A stretch of DNA of 64,000 bases from Polaromonas sp. 39-63-25 (GCF_002278925.1 NZ_NCJH01000018.1:1-64000); one strand, 5' to 3'; positions 53,380 through 62,195 are shown, numbered from the stretch's first letter. The notes: generated from the sequence alone by a model not told the origin. Translations and numbers: made by a program.

Positions 53380-55035
53380 TCACGCCTTGACGCGAAAATT
53401 GATCATCATCCCGCCGTCTTCGTGTTCCAGGTTGTGGCAATGGAATACATAGGTCTGGTCGCCGGGGTAATCGTGGGCGAAGTCGATTGCCACCCGCACC
53501 GTTTCACCGGGCCAAACCAGCACGGTGTCTTTCCAGCCGAGGTCGCTTACGGTGCGGCCCTGACCGAACCGCGCCATGGCCGCTATCTGAGGCGGGCTGC
53601 CAATGCGTTCGAGCACCTGGAACGAAAAGCCGTGGATGTGCATCGGATGCGGCATGCCCAGCGCCGGGTTGCTGATGCTCCAGATCTCCACTGCACCGCG
53701 TTTAACGTCGAATGCGATTTCGTCCATCCGAAAGGTGTATCCGTTGATCAGGAAGCGCATTTGCCCCATCGACAGTTCGATCTTGCGCTGCGTGGCGCCC
53801 TCGGTGGGAATCGGCTTGACCTGAGACAGCGTGGCCGGCAGTTTGGCGACGACGCGCTCGCCGGCCGTGACAGACAGTTTCAAGATATTGAACTCCAGGC
53901 CCAGCGGCAATCGTGACGAGGACATGCTGGCCATCATCTGGCCCATGCCCATGCCGCTCATGCCCGGCATGCCGCCCGGGCCGGCAGCAGGTCCTTCGTT
54001 TTCCATCGCGTCGAAGGTCAGACTTCTGAGGAAGATGTCCTCACCGGGCCGCGCCTGGCCTGCGTCGAACAGCACGTCAAGGCGTTCGCCCGGCGCGAGA
54101 AAGGCTTCGCTCACCGTTTCCGGCCGTTCGATCAGGCCGCCGTCGGTGCCGATGACGGTGAAGTCAAGCGCCTTGTTTCCCTTGACGAAGGCGAGCCGGT
54201 AAATGCGCGCGTTCGACCCGTTGAGCAGCCGCAGGCGGTAGGTGCGCGGTGTGACGGCCTGCACCGCATTGGGTGTCAGGTTGGCGAGCATGATGTCGCC
54301 CAGCCAGCCCATCATGGCTTCATGGGCACCAGGCTTGTACAACAGCTTGCCCTGCGCGTCGAACTGCTTGTCCTGAATGACCAGGGGCAAATCGGTGACG
54401 CCGAGCTGCAGATCAAGTGCCTTGCTGACTCTGCGCTGGTCATCGTCGTCCACCAGGAAGAAACTCGCCAGGCCGTGATAGGCCTGTTCGGCGGTCAATT
54501 CATGCGCGTGCGTGTGGTACCAATAGGTGCCGCCGCGGTTGTTCACCTTGAAGTCATACGCATAGCGCCCGCCCGGACCGATGGTGCTGGCCGGGTGGCC
54601 GTCCATGGCGGCGGGTGTGTGCAGCCCGTGCCAGTGGATGATCGTCGGCTCCTGGAGCGCGTTGTCCAGGCTGGCCGTGAAACGCGCGCCGCTCTCAATG
54701 CGCAAAATAGGGTTCTGGTAGGCCTTGCCCGCCTGCTCGGTCTGGTACAGCAAGAAGGGGGATTCGCGGCCGGGCAGCAACGGGAAGCTCGCCGCCGTAG
54801 CGCGGATTTTGAGCGGCCCGGCGACATCGAGTACCCCAAACGGCCCGCTGCCGACAGGAATGAACAGCTTCTGCTGGAAATTGTCTGCAGCCACCGGATC
54901 GAAGGGATAGTGGCGAAACGGCCCGCCCGCCAACGCCTCGGAACGAGGCGATCCGTAATACATCCAGGCGGCGCCCCCGGCGGCGGCCACGGCCGCCACA
55001 CCGGCAAACTGAAACAGCTGTCTTCTCTTCAACAT
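53380..55035 (-). CDS. Tat-exported multicopper oxidase, CueO/bilirubin-oxidase type
   Basis: 551 residues: a twin-Arg signal (KRRQLFQFAGVAAVAAAGGAA), then IIHWHGLHTPAAMDG, YHTHAHELTAEQ, HPMHIHGFSFQ and HCHNLEHEDGGMM. All four copper motifs are complete. A Met-rich insert (GGMPGMSGMGMGQMMASM) lies at about residues 355-375, like the Cu(I)-binding insert of CueO. AAAGG precedes the ATG. Second copper oxidase of the window, with a different domain plan from the one at 29987. Confidence 0.93.
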   Translation of the reverse strand: MLKRRQLFQFAGVAAVAAAGGAAWMYYGSPRSEALAGGPFRHYPFDPVAADNFQQKLFIPVGSGPFGVLDVAGPLKIRATAASFPLLPGRESPFLLYQTEQAGKAYQNPILRIESGARFTASLDNALQEPTIIHWHGLHTPAAMDGHPASTIGPGGRYAYDFKVNNRGGTYWYHTHAHELTAEQAYHGLASFFLVDDDDQRRVSKALDLQLGVTDLPLVIQDKQFDAQGKLLYKPGAHEAMMGWLGDIMLANLTPNAVQAVTPRTYRLRLLNGSNARIYRLAFVKGNKALDFTVIGTDGGLIERPETVSEAFLAPGERLDVLFDAGQARPGEDIFLRSLTFDAMENEGPAAGPGGMPGMSGMGMGQMMASMSSSRLPLGLEFNILKLSVTAGERVVAKLPATLSQVKPIPTEGATQRKIELSMGQMRFLINGYTFRMDEIAFDVKRGAVEIWSISNPALGMPHPMHIHGFSFQVLERIGSPPQIAAMARFGQGRTVSDLGWKDTVLVWPGETVRVAIDFAHDYPGDQTYVFHCHNLEHEDGGMMINFRVKA

Positions 55036-55088
55036 ATAACTTACCTTTACAAGCTTTAACTACCCCGCCAGCGCGCTAGAGCCGGCAA

Positions 55089-55349
55089 TCAACGCGTCAT
55101 TCGATTGAGCAGCCAGGCGAAAAAAGCCCCTGCCAATAGCGCCCAGGTGCTCAGTACGAGCAGCGCCGTCAAGAAACCTTGCCACCCGAATGGCCGAGGC
55201 TGAACCATGCTGTTGAAGTTCATGCCATGGAAGAGGTTATTCATGAAACCCAAAAAAGGCCCTGGGGCAAGAGCCCAGACCAGCGCGCACAGGGCATAAA
55301 ACACCCCGACGGTGACAGCCAGAGCAATACCTGTACGAAACGGTGTCAT
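55089..55349 (-). CDS. DUF5676 small membrane protein
   Basis: 86 residues with two helices (GIALAVTVGVFYALCALVWAL; GFLTALLVLSTWALLAGAFFAWL) joined by a loop FLGFMNNLFHGMNFNSM rich in Asn, Met and Phe. AAGGGG precedes the ATG at 55349. DUF5676 proteins are found in copper-resistance clusters; function unknown. Confidence 0.82.
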   Translation of the reverse strand: MTPFRTGIALAVTVGVFYALCALVWALAPGPFLGFMNNLFHGMNFNSMVQPRPFGWQGFLTALLVLSTWALLAGAFFAWLLNRMTR

Positions 55350-55360
55350 GACCACACCCC

Positions 55361-55783
55361 TTACTTCGCCGGCGTGGCAGGCATCCGGTCCATCATCATT
55401 TTCATCATGGTCTGCATCATTTCCATGCGCTTTTCCATCATCTGATGGCGCGCGCCCATATCGCCCGTCATGCCTTGCATGCCTTTCATATCACCCATAC
55501 CGGCGCCGGACATGCCGCCCATCATGGCCATGCCGTCCTGCATGGTTTTCATGTGCTCGGCCATCAGCTTGCTGCGCTCTTCCGGGGTTTTGGCGCTCAT
55601 CATCTTTTCGTGCATGCCCTGCATGGTCTTCATCTGCGCGTCCATCTTGGCCATATGGTCGGGTGGGGCCATGCTGCCCGCAGTTGCCGAGCCCATGGGC
55701 ATCGTTGGAGCGGTAGTGCAAGCAGCTAACGTGAGAGTGGCAGCAAGAGCAATGACAAGGGAAATTGAACGGAGATGGGTCAT
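55361..55783 (-). CDS. Met-rich periplasmic lipoprotein
   Basis: 140 residues: a lipoprotein signal (LVIALAATLTLAACTT) and a helical region with very many Met (MAKMDAQMKTMQGMHEKMM; MEKRMEMMQTMMKMMMDRM). Such Met-rich segments bind Cu(I). AGGAG lies before the ATG at 55783; the frame is open upstream but that part has no coding signs. Just upstream of the DUF5676 gene. Confidence 0.82.
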   Translation of the reverse strand: MTHLRSISLVIALAATLTLAACTTAPTMPMGSATAGSMAPPDHMAKMDAQMKTMQGMHEKMMSAKTPEERSKLMAEHMKTMQDGMAMMGGMSGAGMGDMKGMQGMTGDMGARHQMMEKRMEMMQTMMKMMMDRMPATPAK

Positions 55784-56038
55784 GACAGACTCCTGGTTAG
55801 TTGACGGAAGGGAAATACAGTGTGTATGCGCGCACGCGCAGGTACCGGCGTGATGTCCGACTTTGCCCGCTATACCAAGAGGACCAAGAGCCAAAATCGG
55901 CGGAAAAATGTGGAAGCGGCGAAGATCACAGAGCGCGAGGCTCTGGAACACGCGGCAGCAGACGGCTAGAGTGCTAGTCGCGAGTAGCGAACCCGAAGGG
56001 GTCGCTCAGATGTCGTGGGCCGCATTTCGTCGATTCGA

Positions 56039-56368
56039 CTAAACGGGAAAGGGCGCCGCAGCAAGATCGATCTGGACAGACCGCAATTTCTGCGGGGACA
56101 CAGAGGACTCGCCATCGGCGCAAGCCTTAAGGCACGGTGCCTTGGAAGCACGGGAGTCATCGCCGTGGTCGGCAATGACCCCAGCATGACCAGTTGATAT
56201 GGCGGGTGCATGCGTTGCATCGGCCAATCCGGCTGCTACGTGGAGATGGGTTCCGCGAGCCTCCAGAAGACAAGCATTAGCGACGCCTGAAGCCAAGGCA
56301 AACACCCAAAACAGCAGCGCTACGAATGCGATGCTGCGTTTTGAGCGGATGTTGGAAAAGAGCTTCAT
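56039..56368 (-). CDS. Small exported Cys/His protein, possibly frameshifted
   Basis: 109 residues: a signal segment ([20 protein letters not shown]), a [11 protein letters not shown] block, and PCLKACAD. A second frame, one base shifted, continues from where this one stops and ends at 55966 with a plausible tail (RIDEMRPTTSERPLRVRYSRLAL-like). A single base difference near 56045 would join the two. This may therefore be a frameshifted gene of about 130 residues. Similar proteins occur near copper genes; function unknown. Confidence 0.5.
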   Translation of the reverse strand: MKLFSNIRSKRSIAFVALLFWVFALASGVANACLLEARGTHLHVAAGLADATHAPAISTGHAGVIADHGDDSRASKAPCLKACADGESSVSPQKLRSVQIDLAAAPFPV

Positions 56369-56418
56369 GCTGGTACAGATTTATGCTTTTAATGTTATCT
56401 CGCCAACGCGATAGCTGA

Positions 56419-56432
56419 TTGACATACATCAA
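56419..56432. promoter_or_regulatory. FNR/Anr-like box between the exported-protein and MgtC-like genes
   Basis: TTGAC-ATAC-ATCAA matches 9 of 10 consensus bases of the FNR site TTGAT-N4-ATCAA. It lies 51 bp upstream of the 56368 start (minus) and 92 bp upstream of the 56524 ATG (plus), so it could serve either gene, and is best placed for the minus-strand one. Confidence 0.5.
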
Positions 56433-56523
56433 GTGGAAGTTAAGCCAGATCACAAAACCGGTCAGTCTGCCGCCTGCATTGACAAAGAAGACGAGGCATT
56501 TGCTCGATCTCCTTGAAGATAAT

Positions 56524-57837
56524 ATGGGCTCTGATTTGAAAATTGGAGATCTTTTCCTGAACCTCTTATCCGCCTCCATCACGTCCACGGTGTCTGCTCT
56601 TGCCGCAGCACTTGCCGTCGGCATTTTGATCGGCCTCGAACGCGGGTGGCGTGAACGCGAGGGCGCTGATGGGAGCCGGGTCGCGGGATTGCGGACGTTT
56701 GCATTGTTCGGCTTGTTGGGCGGCGTGCTCGGCGTCCTAAGCCAGACACTGGGGCCTTGGCCACTGGCTGCAGGGCTTGCCGGCTTGTCCTTGCTCGCCA
56801 CAGTGTCTTATCGGGAAAGTGTGCGTGCCCATGGCAGCCTGAGTGCAACTACCGCTGTCGCTGCACTGCTGACGTACGCCCTGGGCGCACTGGCGGGCAT
56901 CGGCCATGCTGCCGTTGCTATCGGCGCATCTGTCATCGTCGCAATGTTGCTGGACCTCAAACCCACCCTGCACCGCTGGCTACGGCTGGTGGAGCACCGC
57001 GAACTCAGCGCTGCGCTGCAGCTGCTAGTCTTGTCGCTGGTCATCCTGCCCTTGCTGCCGGATGCCGGCTACGGCCCCTACAAGGCATTGAATCCTTATC
57101 GTCTTTGGTGGGCGGTCGTCCTGATCGCCGGCCTGTCTCTGTGCGGCCATATCGCAATACGCTTCACCGGACCCCAGCGGGGCATTTTCTGGACCGGTCT
57201 GCTGGGAGGGCTCGCCTCTTCGACCGCCGCCACATTGACGCTCGCCAGACGTGCTCGAGCTGAACCGGGGATGGCCAATGCCGCGGCAGCCGGTACTTTG
57301 GCCGCCTGCGGAATGATGTTCCTGCGCATGGCGGTGATCGTCGTCTCACTTCAGCCTGCGCTAGGCAGGCCGCTAGGAGTTCCAATGGTCGCTGCGGGTA
57401 TCGCGCTACTCGGCCTGGGCGCATTGCAGTGGAAGCGACACTCATCAGTCGACATCGCACCCGAGGGAGATCCCGTCGCGCCGTTCGATCTGAGTACTGC
57501 GCTGGGCTTCGGCGCGTTTCTCGCCGTGATGATGGTACTGACTCAGGCCGGCAGAGAGTGGCTGGGTAATCCGGGCCTGTATGTGGTGGCGACACTCTCC
57601 GGGCTGGCAGATGTCGATGCAATCATGGTCACCGTGCTTCAAATGCAGGCTGCAGGCAGCTTGACGGTGACCCCCACCGCGACGGCTGTTGGCATCGCAG
57701 TAGCGGCCAACATGGTAATGAAGGCGTTGATAGCCGCGGTGATCGGCGGTCGATCCCTAGGCCGCCGTGTCGCAGCCGGCTACGGTGTTTCAATCGCTGT
57801 CGGTACGGCGGCTGCAACCATCATGATGCTTGTCTAA
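56524..57837 (+). CDS. MgtC/SapB family DUF4010 membrane protein
   Basis: 437 residues from the ATG at 56524. An MgtC-like N-terminus (ALAVGILIGLERGWRERE) is followed by about eleven helices and the DUF4010 C-terminal part (YVVATLSGLADVDAIMV). Predicted inner-membrane protein, often linked to low-Mg2+ or stress survival. The ORF could start upstream at a TTG (56419) that overlaps the FNR-like box, which is unlikely. Confidence 0.85.
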   Translation: MGSDLKIGDLFLNLLSASITSTVSALAAALAVGILIGLERGWREREGADGSRVAGLRTFALFGLLGGVLGVLSQTLGPWPLAAGLAGLSLLATVSYRESVRAHGSLSATTAVAALLTYALGALAGIGHAAVAIGASVIVAMLLDLKPTLHRWLRLVEHRELSAALQLLVLSLVILPLLPDAGYGPYKALNPYRLWWAVVLIAGLSLCGHIAIRFTGPQRGIFWTGLLGGLASSTAATLTLARRARAEPGMANAAAAGTLAACGMMFLRMAVIVVSLQPALGRPLGVPMVAAGIALLGLGALQWKRHSSVDIAPEGDPVAPFDLSTALGFGAFLAVMMVLTQAGREWLGNPGLYVVATLSGLADVDAIMVTVLQMQAAGSLTVTPTATAVGIAVAANMVMKALIAAVIGGRSLGRRVAAGYGVSIAVGTAAATIMMLV

Positions 57838-57898
57838 AAGTTCCGTCAGCGCATTTCAAGGCATCCAGGTCGCTGCACGCTGTCAGGCGTCAAATTTG

Positions 57899-58339
57899 TC
57901 AAAACTTCCAGCGAAAGACGCGTGATTCTGCCTCGCCCGGACGCTCCAGCCTGAGCTCAACGGCACTGGGCGGAGGTGCGGTCATGACAAACTCAAGCAC
58001 GCCTTCGCGATGGTGCCCGCCCGGCGCGGCACCCGTCCACGCAACCGGTTTGATCTCGCGACCATCGGCAGTCATCAGCGTTGCGGTCTTGAGCAGATCA
58101 TCGCTGAGGTCGCTGCTGTGGGTGTCAAACACGACGGCAAATTGCCAGCGCAAAATGCTGGCACCGACCGCCTTGGGTGTCACCTTCACCGTGACCCCTT
58201 GCTGGACCGATACTTGGGGTGAAGCCTGCGCGCCATCCTGCGCCTGCACGCCGAAAGTCGCGACCGTCAAAGGCAGAAAAAGCGATAGGGCAACCAGAAC
58301 CTTCTTGGGTGCGCCGCGAAACGCCATGGAAATTGGCAT
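57899..58339 (-). CDS. Exported protein of unknown function
   Basis: 146 residues: a signal peptide (KKVLVALSLFLPLTVATFGVQ) and a beta-rich domain with VTVKVTPKAVGASILRWQFAV and FDTHSSDLSDDLLKTATL. Several residues could bind metal (GGHHREG). ATG at 58339 has AAGGAG. An FNR-like box lies 57 bp upstream, in a position suited to activation. Confidence 0.65.
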   Translation of the reverse strand: MPISMAFRGAPKKVLVALSLFLPLTVATFGVQAQDGAQASPQVSVQQGVTVKVTPKAVGASILRWQFAVVFDTHSSDLSDDLLKTATLMTADGREIKPVAWTGAAPGGHHREGVLEFVMTAPPPSAVELRLERPGEAESRVFRWKF

Positions 58340-58395
58340 ACTGAACTCCTTGTTTGTAAAGGATCTGATCCTAGAAAATTTGAGCACCGATGCGA

Positions 58396-58409
58396 TTGAG
58401 ATGCATCAA
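58396..58409. promoter_or_regulatory. FNR/Anr-like box before the exported-protein gene
   Basis: TTGAG-ATGC-ATCAA matches 9 of 10 consensus bases. Centred 63 bp upstream of the start at 58339; if centred at -41.5 it would give a start site near 58361 and a leader of about 20 nt. Confidence 0.5.
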
Positions 58410-58583
58410 CTGTAGCCCATGCCAAAGAAAGCTTAGGTGCCGCGGTTACTACTCGGCCAATTGCAGACCTCAAGAGCAAACCGAACGCTCAAAAATCGCT
58501 GTTTTCGCGGATTTCCATTCCGGCCTAATCCATGGACATACCGAACTCGCCAACCTGACTATCGCCAGTTGCATCCGTAAATG

Positions 58584-59084
58584 TCAGTGTTTGTGATCGT
58601 TATGGCCGTCACTCTTTGGCGGTAGTTTGTCGGCTGCCACATTCACTAGCCCTTTCATACCGGCGTCAAAGTGGCCCGGCTGCAGGCAGGCGAAGTCAAC
58701 CCTGCCCGCCCTCGTGAACTGCCAGATGATCTCGCCGCTTTTACCCGGTGCTACGGTGACCATATTGTCGTCGGCGTGTTCCATCTCCGGGTTTTTCTTC
58801 ATCACCTCATAGTGGTCCTTGAGATCCTTTTCGGTACCCAATACCATTTCGTGCTTGACCTTACCGGAATTCTTGGCGACGAAGCGAATGGTTTCACCTT
58901 GTTTGACGTTGAAATTTGAAGAGTGGAAGCGCATATCGTCTTTCATGTCGACGGTGACTGTGCGCGTCACTTTGGAAGCGACGCCAGGCTTGCCGATCGC
59001 GCTATCGTCGTGATTCCCTGCCGCCATCGCGGACAAAGAAAGCAAGGCGAAAGGCAGCGCGAGCAGGATGTTTCGTGATTTCAT
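58584..59084 (-). CDS. Periplasmic cupredoxin, paralogue of the 29436 protein
   Basis: 166 residues with a signal peptide (MKSRNILLALPFALLSLSAMA) and cupredoxin ligands His (KVKHEMVLG) and Cys/His/Met (FACLQPGHFDAGM). It shares about half its residues with the CopI-like protein at 29436. The C-terminus is His-rich (SDGHNDHKH). AAAGG precedes the ATG at 59084. The IS21-type element ends 22 bp upstream, so its promoter lies in or beyond that element. Confidence 0.9.
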   Translation of the reverse strand: MKSRNILLALPFALLSLSAMAAGNHDDSAIGKPGVASKVTRTVTVDMKDDMRFHSSNFNVKQGETIRFVAKNSGKVKHEMVLGTEKDLKDHYEVMKKNPEMEHADDNMVTVAPGKSGEIIWQFTRAGRVDFACLQPGHFDAGMKGLVNVAADKLPPKSDGHNDHKH

Positions 59085-59105
59085 GGAATACCTTTCAAGA
59101 GTGGG

Positions 59106-59131
59106 TGTTGAATTGCGTTGAAGTCTGACCC
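59106..59131 (+). repeat. Left inverted repeat of the IS21-type element
   Basis: The 26-bp left end, TGTTGAATTGCGTTGAAGTC then TGACCC. It pairs with 59566-59591 with 3 mismatches. Confidence 0.85.
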
Positions 59132-59159
59132 GAGTTTTCCATCGAATATTGACCCACAC

Positions 59160-59486
59160 TCTTTGTGAGCAGAAGCTGCTCACGATGTGGATAAGTTCTT
59201 GGTTTTCTCCTTTTTGGGCTGAGTCTGTGTGGATCTGCCTCAAAGTGCGCCGCTGTTTCCGCGATTTTGTTGCCTCGACTCCCAGCCAGGTAGCCAGCTT
59301 CTCGGCGTACGGATCGAGCTTGCTTGAGCTGACCCGCCTTTCGTAGCTGGGCTCCGTCTCATCTGATCGCAGGTACTTCTTCACTGTGTTGCGAGCCAGG
59401 CCTGTCCGCCTTGAGATCTCGCGGATGGACATCTGATCTCGCAATGCCCATCGCCTGATGACATTCAATGTCGCCACGTCTATCAC
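59160..59486 (-). pseudogene. istA: 5' fragment of an IS21-type istA transposase
   Basis: The frame from 59486 starts MIDVATLNVIRRWALRDQMS and IREISRRTGLARNTVKKYLRSD, the N-terminal HTH of IstA. The matching part ends near QIHTDS and what follows is not transposase. No catalytic DDE domain remains. The frame then runs open into the downstream cupredoxin, which starts at its own ATG. Confidence 0.85.
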
Positions 59487-59551
59487 TCCTAATTTCTCCT
59501 GCTTTTAAAACAAGCAGGGTAGTGCCTACGTGGGTCAGTTTTGGATGGAAA

Positions 59552-60355
59552 TTACTGCGCTAAGTGGGTCAGATTTCGACGGAATTCAACAGACAAGGCT
59601 GCGCTTAGCAGCCCCACATAGGTCGCTACCTTCAGTGGAGCGGTAGAAAATGAGGTGATTCCTTCAATCGCAAAATTAAAAAGGCGCCAGTACCGCCATT
59701 TGCTAGATCCCGCTGCGCGCGGCGCCCGATCGTAGTCGAGCGTCACTTGCCGAAAGCCCACCCAAGCAAACAAGCCCTTCATGAATCGCCCTCTTTCCGA
59801 CAACAGGTTCAGTGCGGCAACCACTCGCCTGTCCAAAAGTCTGAAGTCGCCCACATCGGGAGGCACGGGTACTTCGCTCAACATGTTCATTACGCGATAG
59901 AAGGCGTAGGCTGTTGCCATCTTGAACCAGGATTCACCAGCGCGTGAGCGACGCCTCATATTGACAATGTCAGCACCGTCGCGCCACGCCACGACCATTG
60001 AAGCAATCAGCTCGGGCGGGTCCTGCAGATCGACATCGATCAAAATGACAGCATCGCCTTGAGCCAAACGCAGACCGGCGCTCATGGCCTGCTCTTTCCC
60101 GAAATTGCGGCTCAGTCGAACAACACTGACTTGTTTTTCCAGCGCCTGCAGGTTCTGTAGTATCAGGAATGTTCCGTCAGAGCTTCCGTCGTCGACGTAG
60201 AGCACCTCTACTTTTTCGTCCAATTTTGCGAGGACCTCTTTAAGACGTTGATGGAAGGCCGCAAGCACCGCTTCTTCGTTAAAGACTGGAACAACCACAC
60301 TCATGGAGCAAAGTGAAGCGGTGGGGGTATCAAACCCCAGTGGATATCGAATCAT
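59552..60355 (-). CDS. Polyprenyl-phosphate glycosyltransferase (GT2, DPM1-like), 3' truncated
   Basis: 267 residues: an N-terminal GT2 domain with SVVVPVFNEE, VEVLYVDDGSSDGTF, DVDLQDPPELI and DVGDFRLLDRRVV. The final part should be two membrane helices; here it stops after TYVGLLSAAL and the last 13 codons come from the IS21-type element. The ATG at 60355 overlaps the gtrA stop by 4 nt. An upstream ORF extension overlaps gtrA and is not real. Together with GtrA it would transfer sugars to or across the membrane lipid carrier. Confidence 0.85.
   Translation of the reverse strand: MIRYPLGFDTPTASLCSMSVVVPVFNEEAVLAAFHQRLKEVLAKLDEKVEVLYVDDGSSDGTFLILQNLQALEKQVSVVRLSRNFGKEQAMSAGLRLAQGDAVILIDVDLQDPPELIASMVVAWRDGADIVNMRRRSRAGESWFKMATAYAFYRVMNMLSEVPVPPDVGDFRLLDRRVVAALNLLSERGRFMKGLFAWVGFRQVTLDYDRAPRAAGSSKWRYWRLFNFAIEGITSFSTAPLKVATYVGLLSAALSVEFRRNLTHLAQ
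59566..59591 (-). repeat. Right inverted repeat of the IS21-type element
   Basis: The 26-bp right end, read outward on the minus strand as TGTTGAATTCCGTCGAAATC then TGACCC. It pairs with 59106-59131. Confidence 0.85.
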
Positions 60356-60765
60356 TTGAAAGACCAATTGCGATTGATGGGATATGCGATGCACAGAAAA
60401 AAAACTGTCGCGACCAGCTGAGCGACAAGGTAGTGCGTGGCGAGCAGGTGCACGCCGACCCACACGATGCCCCCATTGCCAATGGCCGAAAGCATCGCGA
60501 TCATTGCGTATCGCGGCAGCACGACGCAGTGCAGGTTCGGGGTCTGAAAGGTAAACATCCGGTTGCCCACGTACGCGATCATGAATCCGGTAACTGCACC
60601 GATGAAAGCTGAGAATGCTGGGGGAACACCGGCCACCTTTGAAAAAAAAATCAATACCAGGTAATGGACTGCGGTAGCACATCCGCCAACAAAGCCATAC
60701 CGGGCAATTCGTCGCGCTTGGGGCCTGTGACTGGGTATTTGCGGCTGGATCTCGAGCACAGGCAT
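60352..60765 (-). CDS. GtrA-family membrane protein
   Basis: 137 residues from the ATG at 60765 (an ATG at 60819 is also in frame). Four helices with YGFVGGCATAVHYLVLIFF, GFMIAYVGNRMFTF and YPINRNWSFK, which match GtrA flippase-like proteins. It overlaps the glycosyltransferase start by 4 nt. Confidence 0.87.
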   Translation of the reverse strand: MPVLEIQPQIPSHRPQARRIARYGFVGGCATAVHYLVLIFFSKVAGVPPAFSAFIGAVTGFMIAYVGNRMFTFQTPNLHCVVLPRYAMIAMLSAIGNGGIVWVGVHLLATHYLVAQLVATVFFLCIAYPINRNWSFK

Positions 60766-61172
60766 AGGTGAGCCTGTACGTGTTTTGTTGGTGAGGGAAT
60801 TTGGTAATGCCACATGCAAGGAGTGTTAGTTGCGACCGATCAACGACCGGCACCGAAGACGACTTTATGGCTGAGAAGTGTATGCAGCAGTGGCACGTCG
60901 GGCAATGACTACCAGATTACTTTTTAGTAATCTTGGTCAACGGAGCTGCGCGCGTAATTATTGATAGCAAGCTCGCAGAAGACCATATCGTATTTGCCAT
61001 CGCAGTCCAGCCAGTTGTTGGTTTGTAAGCACATTTTTAGCAAAACAAGTAGGACTTGCGCGTCAGGGTTCGCTGGTTTTCGCTTTCCGCGCGGCCTCTT
61101 GGTGCTTCCTTGTTAAACCGATATTTCAGCCCGTCGGGTTGATGAAATATCTGGCAACACAAAAGAGGACCT
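60766..61172. other. Intergenic region between gtrA and the porin gene
   Basis: About 400 bp of AT-richer sequence with no supported gene. It holds the promoters of both divergent genes. A 28-bp stretch at 61005-61032 recurs with 3 mismatches at 63292-63319, next to the relict porin. A weak FNR-like dyad (8 of 10) is at 60830-60843. Confidence 0.5.
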
Positions 61173-62195
61173 ATGAGAAACATTCTTATCGCAGCGGCAT
61201 TGGCTGCCTGCACCATAAGTGGTGCGTATGCTCAGAGCACGGCGCAACTCGCCGGTGCTGTGGACGTCTACGCGGGAAGGATGCAGATGGCCGGCGATGC
61301 CCAGCGCACCAGTGTTGTCAACAGTGGCGGCTTGACCACCTCATGGTTCGGTGTCAAGGGTTCGGAAGACCTGGGCGGCGGCCTGAAGGCGAATTTCGCG
61401 TTGTCTTCATTTTTTCGAGCTGATACGGGTGTGCAGGGGCGCTTTACCGGTGATACCTTCTTCTCGCGCGAGGCCTCTGTTGGCTTGTTTGGCGGTTTCG
61501 GCAGCTTGACACTCGGGCGCGGGCTGGCGCCCAACTTCCTGCCGACGGTCGTCCTGAATCCCTTTGGCGACTCCTTCACGTTCTCGCCGCTCATGCTTCA
61601 CAAGAATGTGCCCCTGTTCAATGGGACCGGATGGGCCGCTACCACGCCTTCCGACACGGGGTGGAGCAACCAGGCGACCTACAGCACGCCGGACATCGGC
61701 GGCTTGCGTGCTAACCTGCACTATCAGTTCGGGGAGATCGCTGGGCAATCCGGCAAGAAGAATGTTGGCGTTAACGCGCTGTATTTCAGCGGCCCCATGG
61801 CACTGGGCGCCTACTACGAGAGAAATCAGGTGACCAATCCCGTGCCGGTCGCCTTCGCGTTGGGTGACACAAGGACGGACTGGATGCTGGGCGGCTCATA
61901 CGACTTCACGGCCGTCAAAACGTTCGCAACGTACGGACAGAGCAAGGCGGCTATTTCCACGACGCGAGCCAAGTCCTATTCGCTGGGCTTGTCCAGCCCG
62001 CTTGGCAGCGGCAAGATTCTGGCTGGCTTGGCCGGGACACGAGTGGTCGCAGGCAATACGCGCAACACCCTTTCGTTGGGCTACGACTACAACCTGTCCA
62101 AGAGAACCGATGTCTACGTGATTGCCATGCTTGATCGCATCACGACATTTAATAGCGGCTCCAGCTTGGCCACGGGCATTCGACACAGGTTCTGA
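61173..62195 (+). CDS. Gram-negative general porin (Burkholderiales type)
   Basis: 340 residues: a signal peptide (LIAAALAACTISGAYAQS), then a 16-strand porin pattern with WFGVKGSEDLGGGLKANF, FSREASVGLFGGFGSLTLGR and a C-terminal Phe (TGIRHRF). GAGGA precedes the ATG at 61173. A 3' copy of the gene is repeated at 63340-63425. Confidence 0.92.
   Translation: MRNILIAAALAACTISGAYAQSTAQLAGAVDVYAGRMQMAGDAQRTSVVNSGGLTTSWFGVKGSEDLGGGLKANFALSSFFRADTGVQGRFTGDTFFSREASVGLFGGFGSLTLGRGLAPNFLPTVVLNPFGDSFTFSPLMLHKNVPLFNGTGWAATTPSDTGWSNQATYSTPDIGGLRANLHYQFGEIAGQSGKKNVGVNALYFSGPMALGAYYERNQVTNPVPVAFALGDTRTDWMLGGSYDFTAVKTFATYGQSKAAISTTRAKSYSLGLSSPLGSGKILAGLAGTRVVAGNTRNTLSLGYDYNLSKRTDVYVIAMLDRITTFNSGSSLATGIRHRF

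Larger units (their letters stand above)
59106..59591. mobile_element. Internally deleted IS21-type element (486 bp)
   Basis: Bounded by 26-bp inverted repeats starting TGTTGAATT and ending TCTGACCC, with 3 mismatches between the two ends; further inside on both sides are extra GGGTCAG-type repeats, as in IS21 family ends. Only the first part of istA is left and istB is absent. No target duplication is evident (flanks GTGGG and GACAA). Non-autonomous derivative of IS21. Confidence 0.85.

Noticed and set aside
59085-59486. A fusion of IstA with a cupredoxin
   Set aside because: The frames only happen to be open through; the cupredoxin has its own signal peptide and ribosome binding site at 59084.
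60830-60843. FNR-like box before gtrA
   Set aside because: Only 8 of 10 conserved bases match and the position relative to the start is uncertain.
60356-60853. Long N-terminal extension of the glycosyltransferase
   Set aside because: It is an overlapping frame of gtrA; the real start overlaps the gtrA stop by 4 nt.
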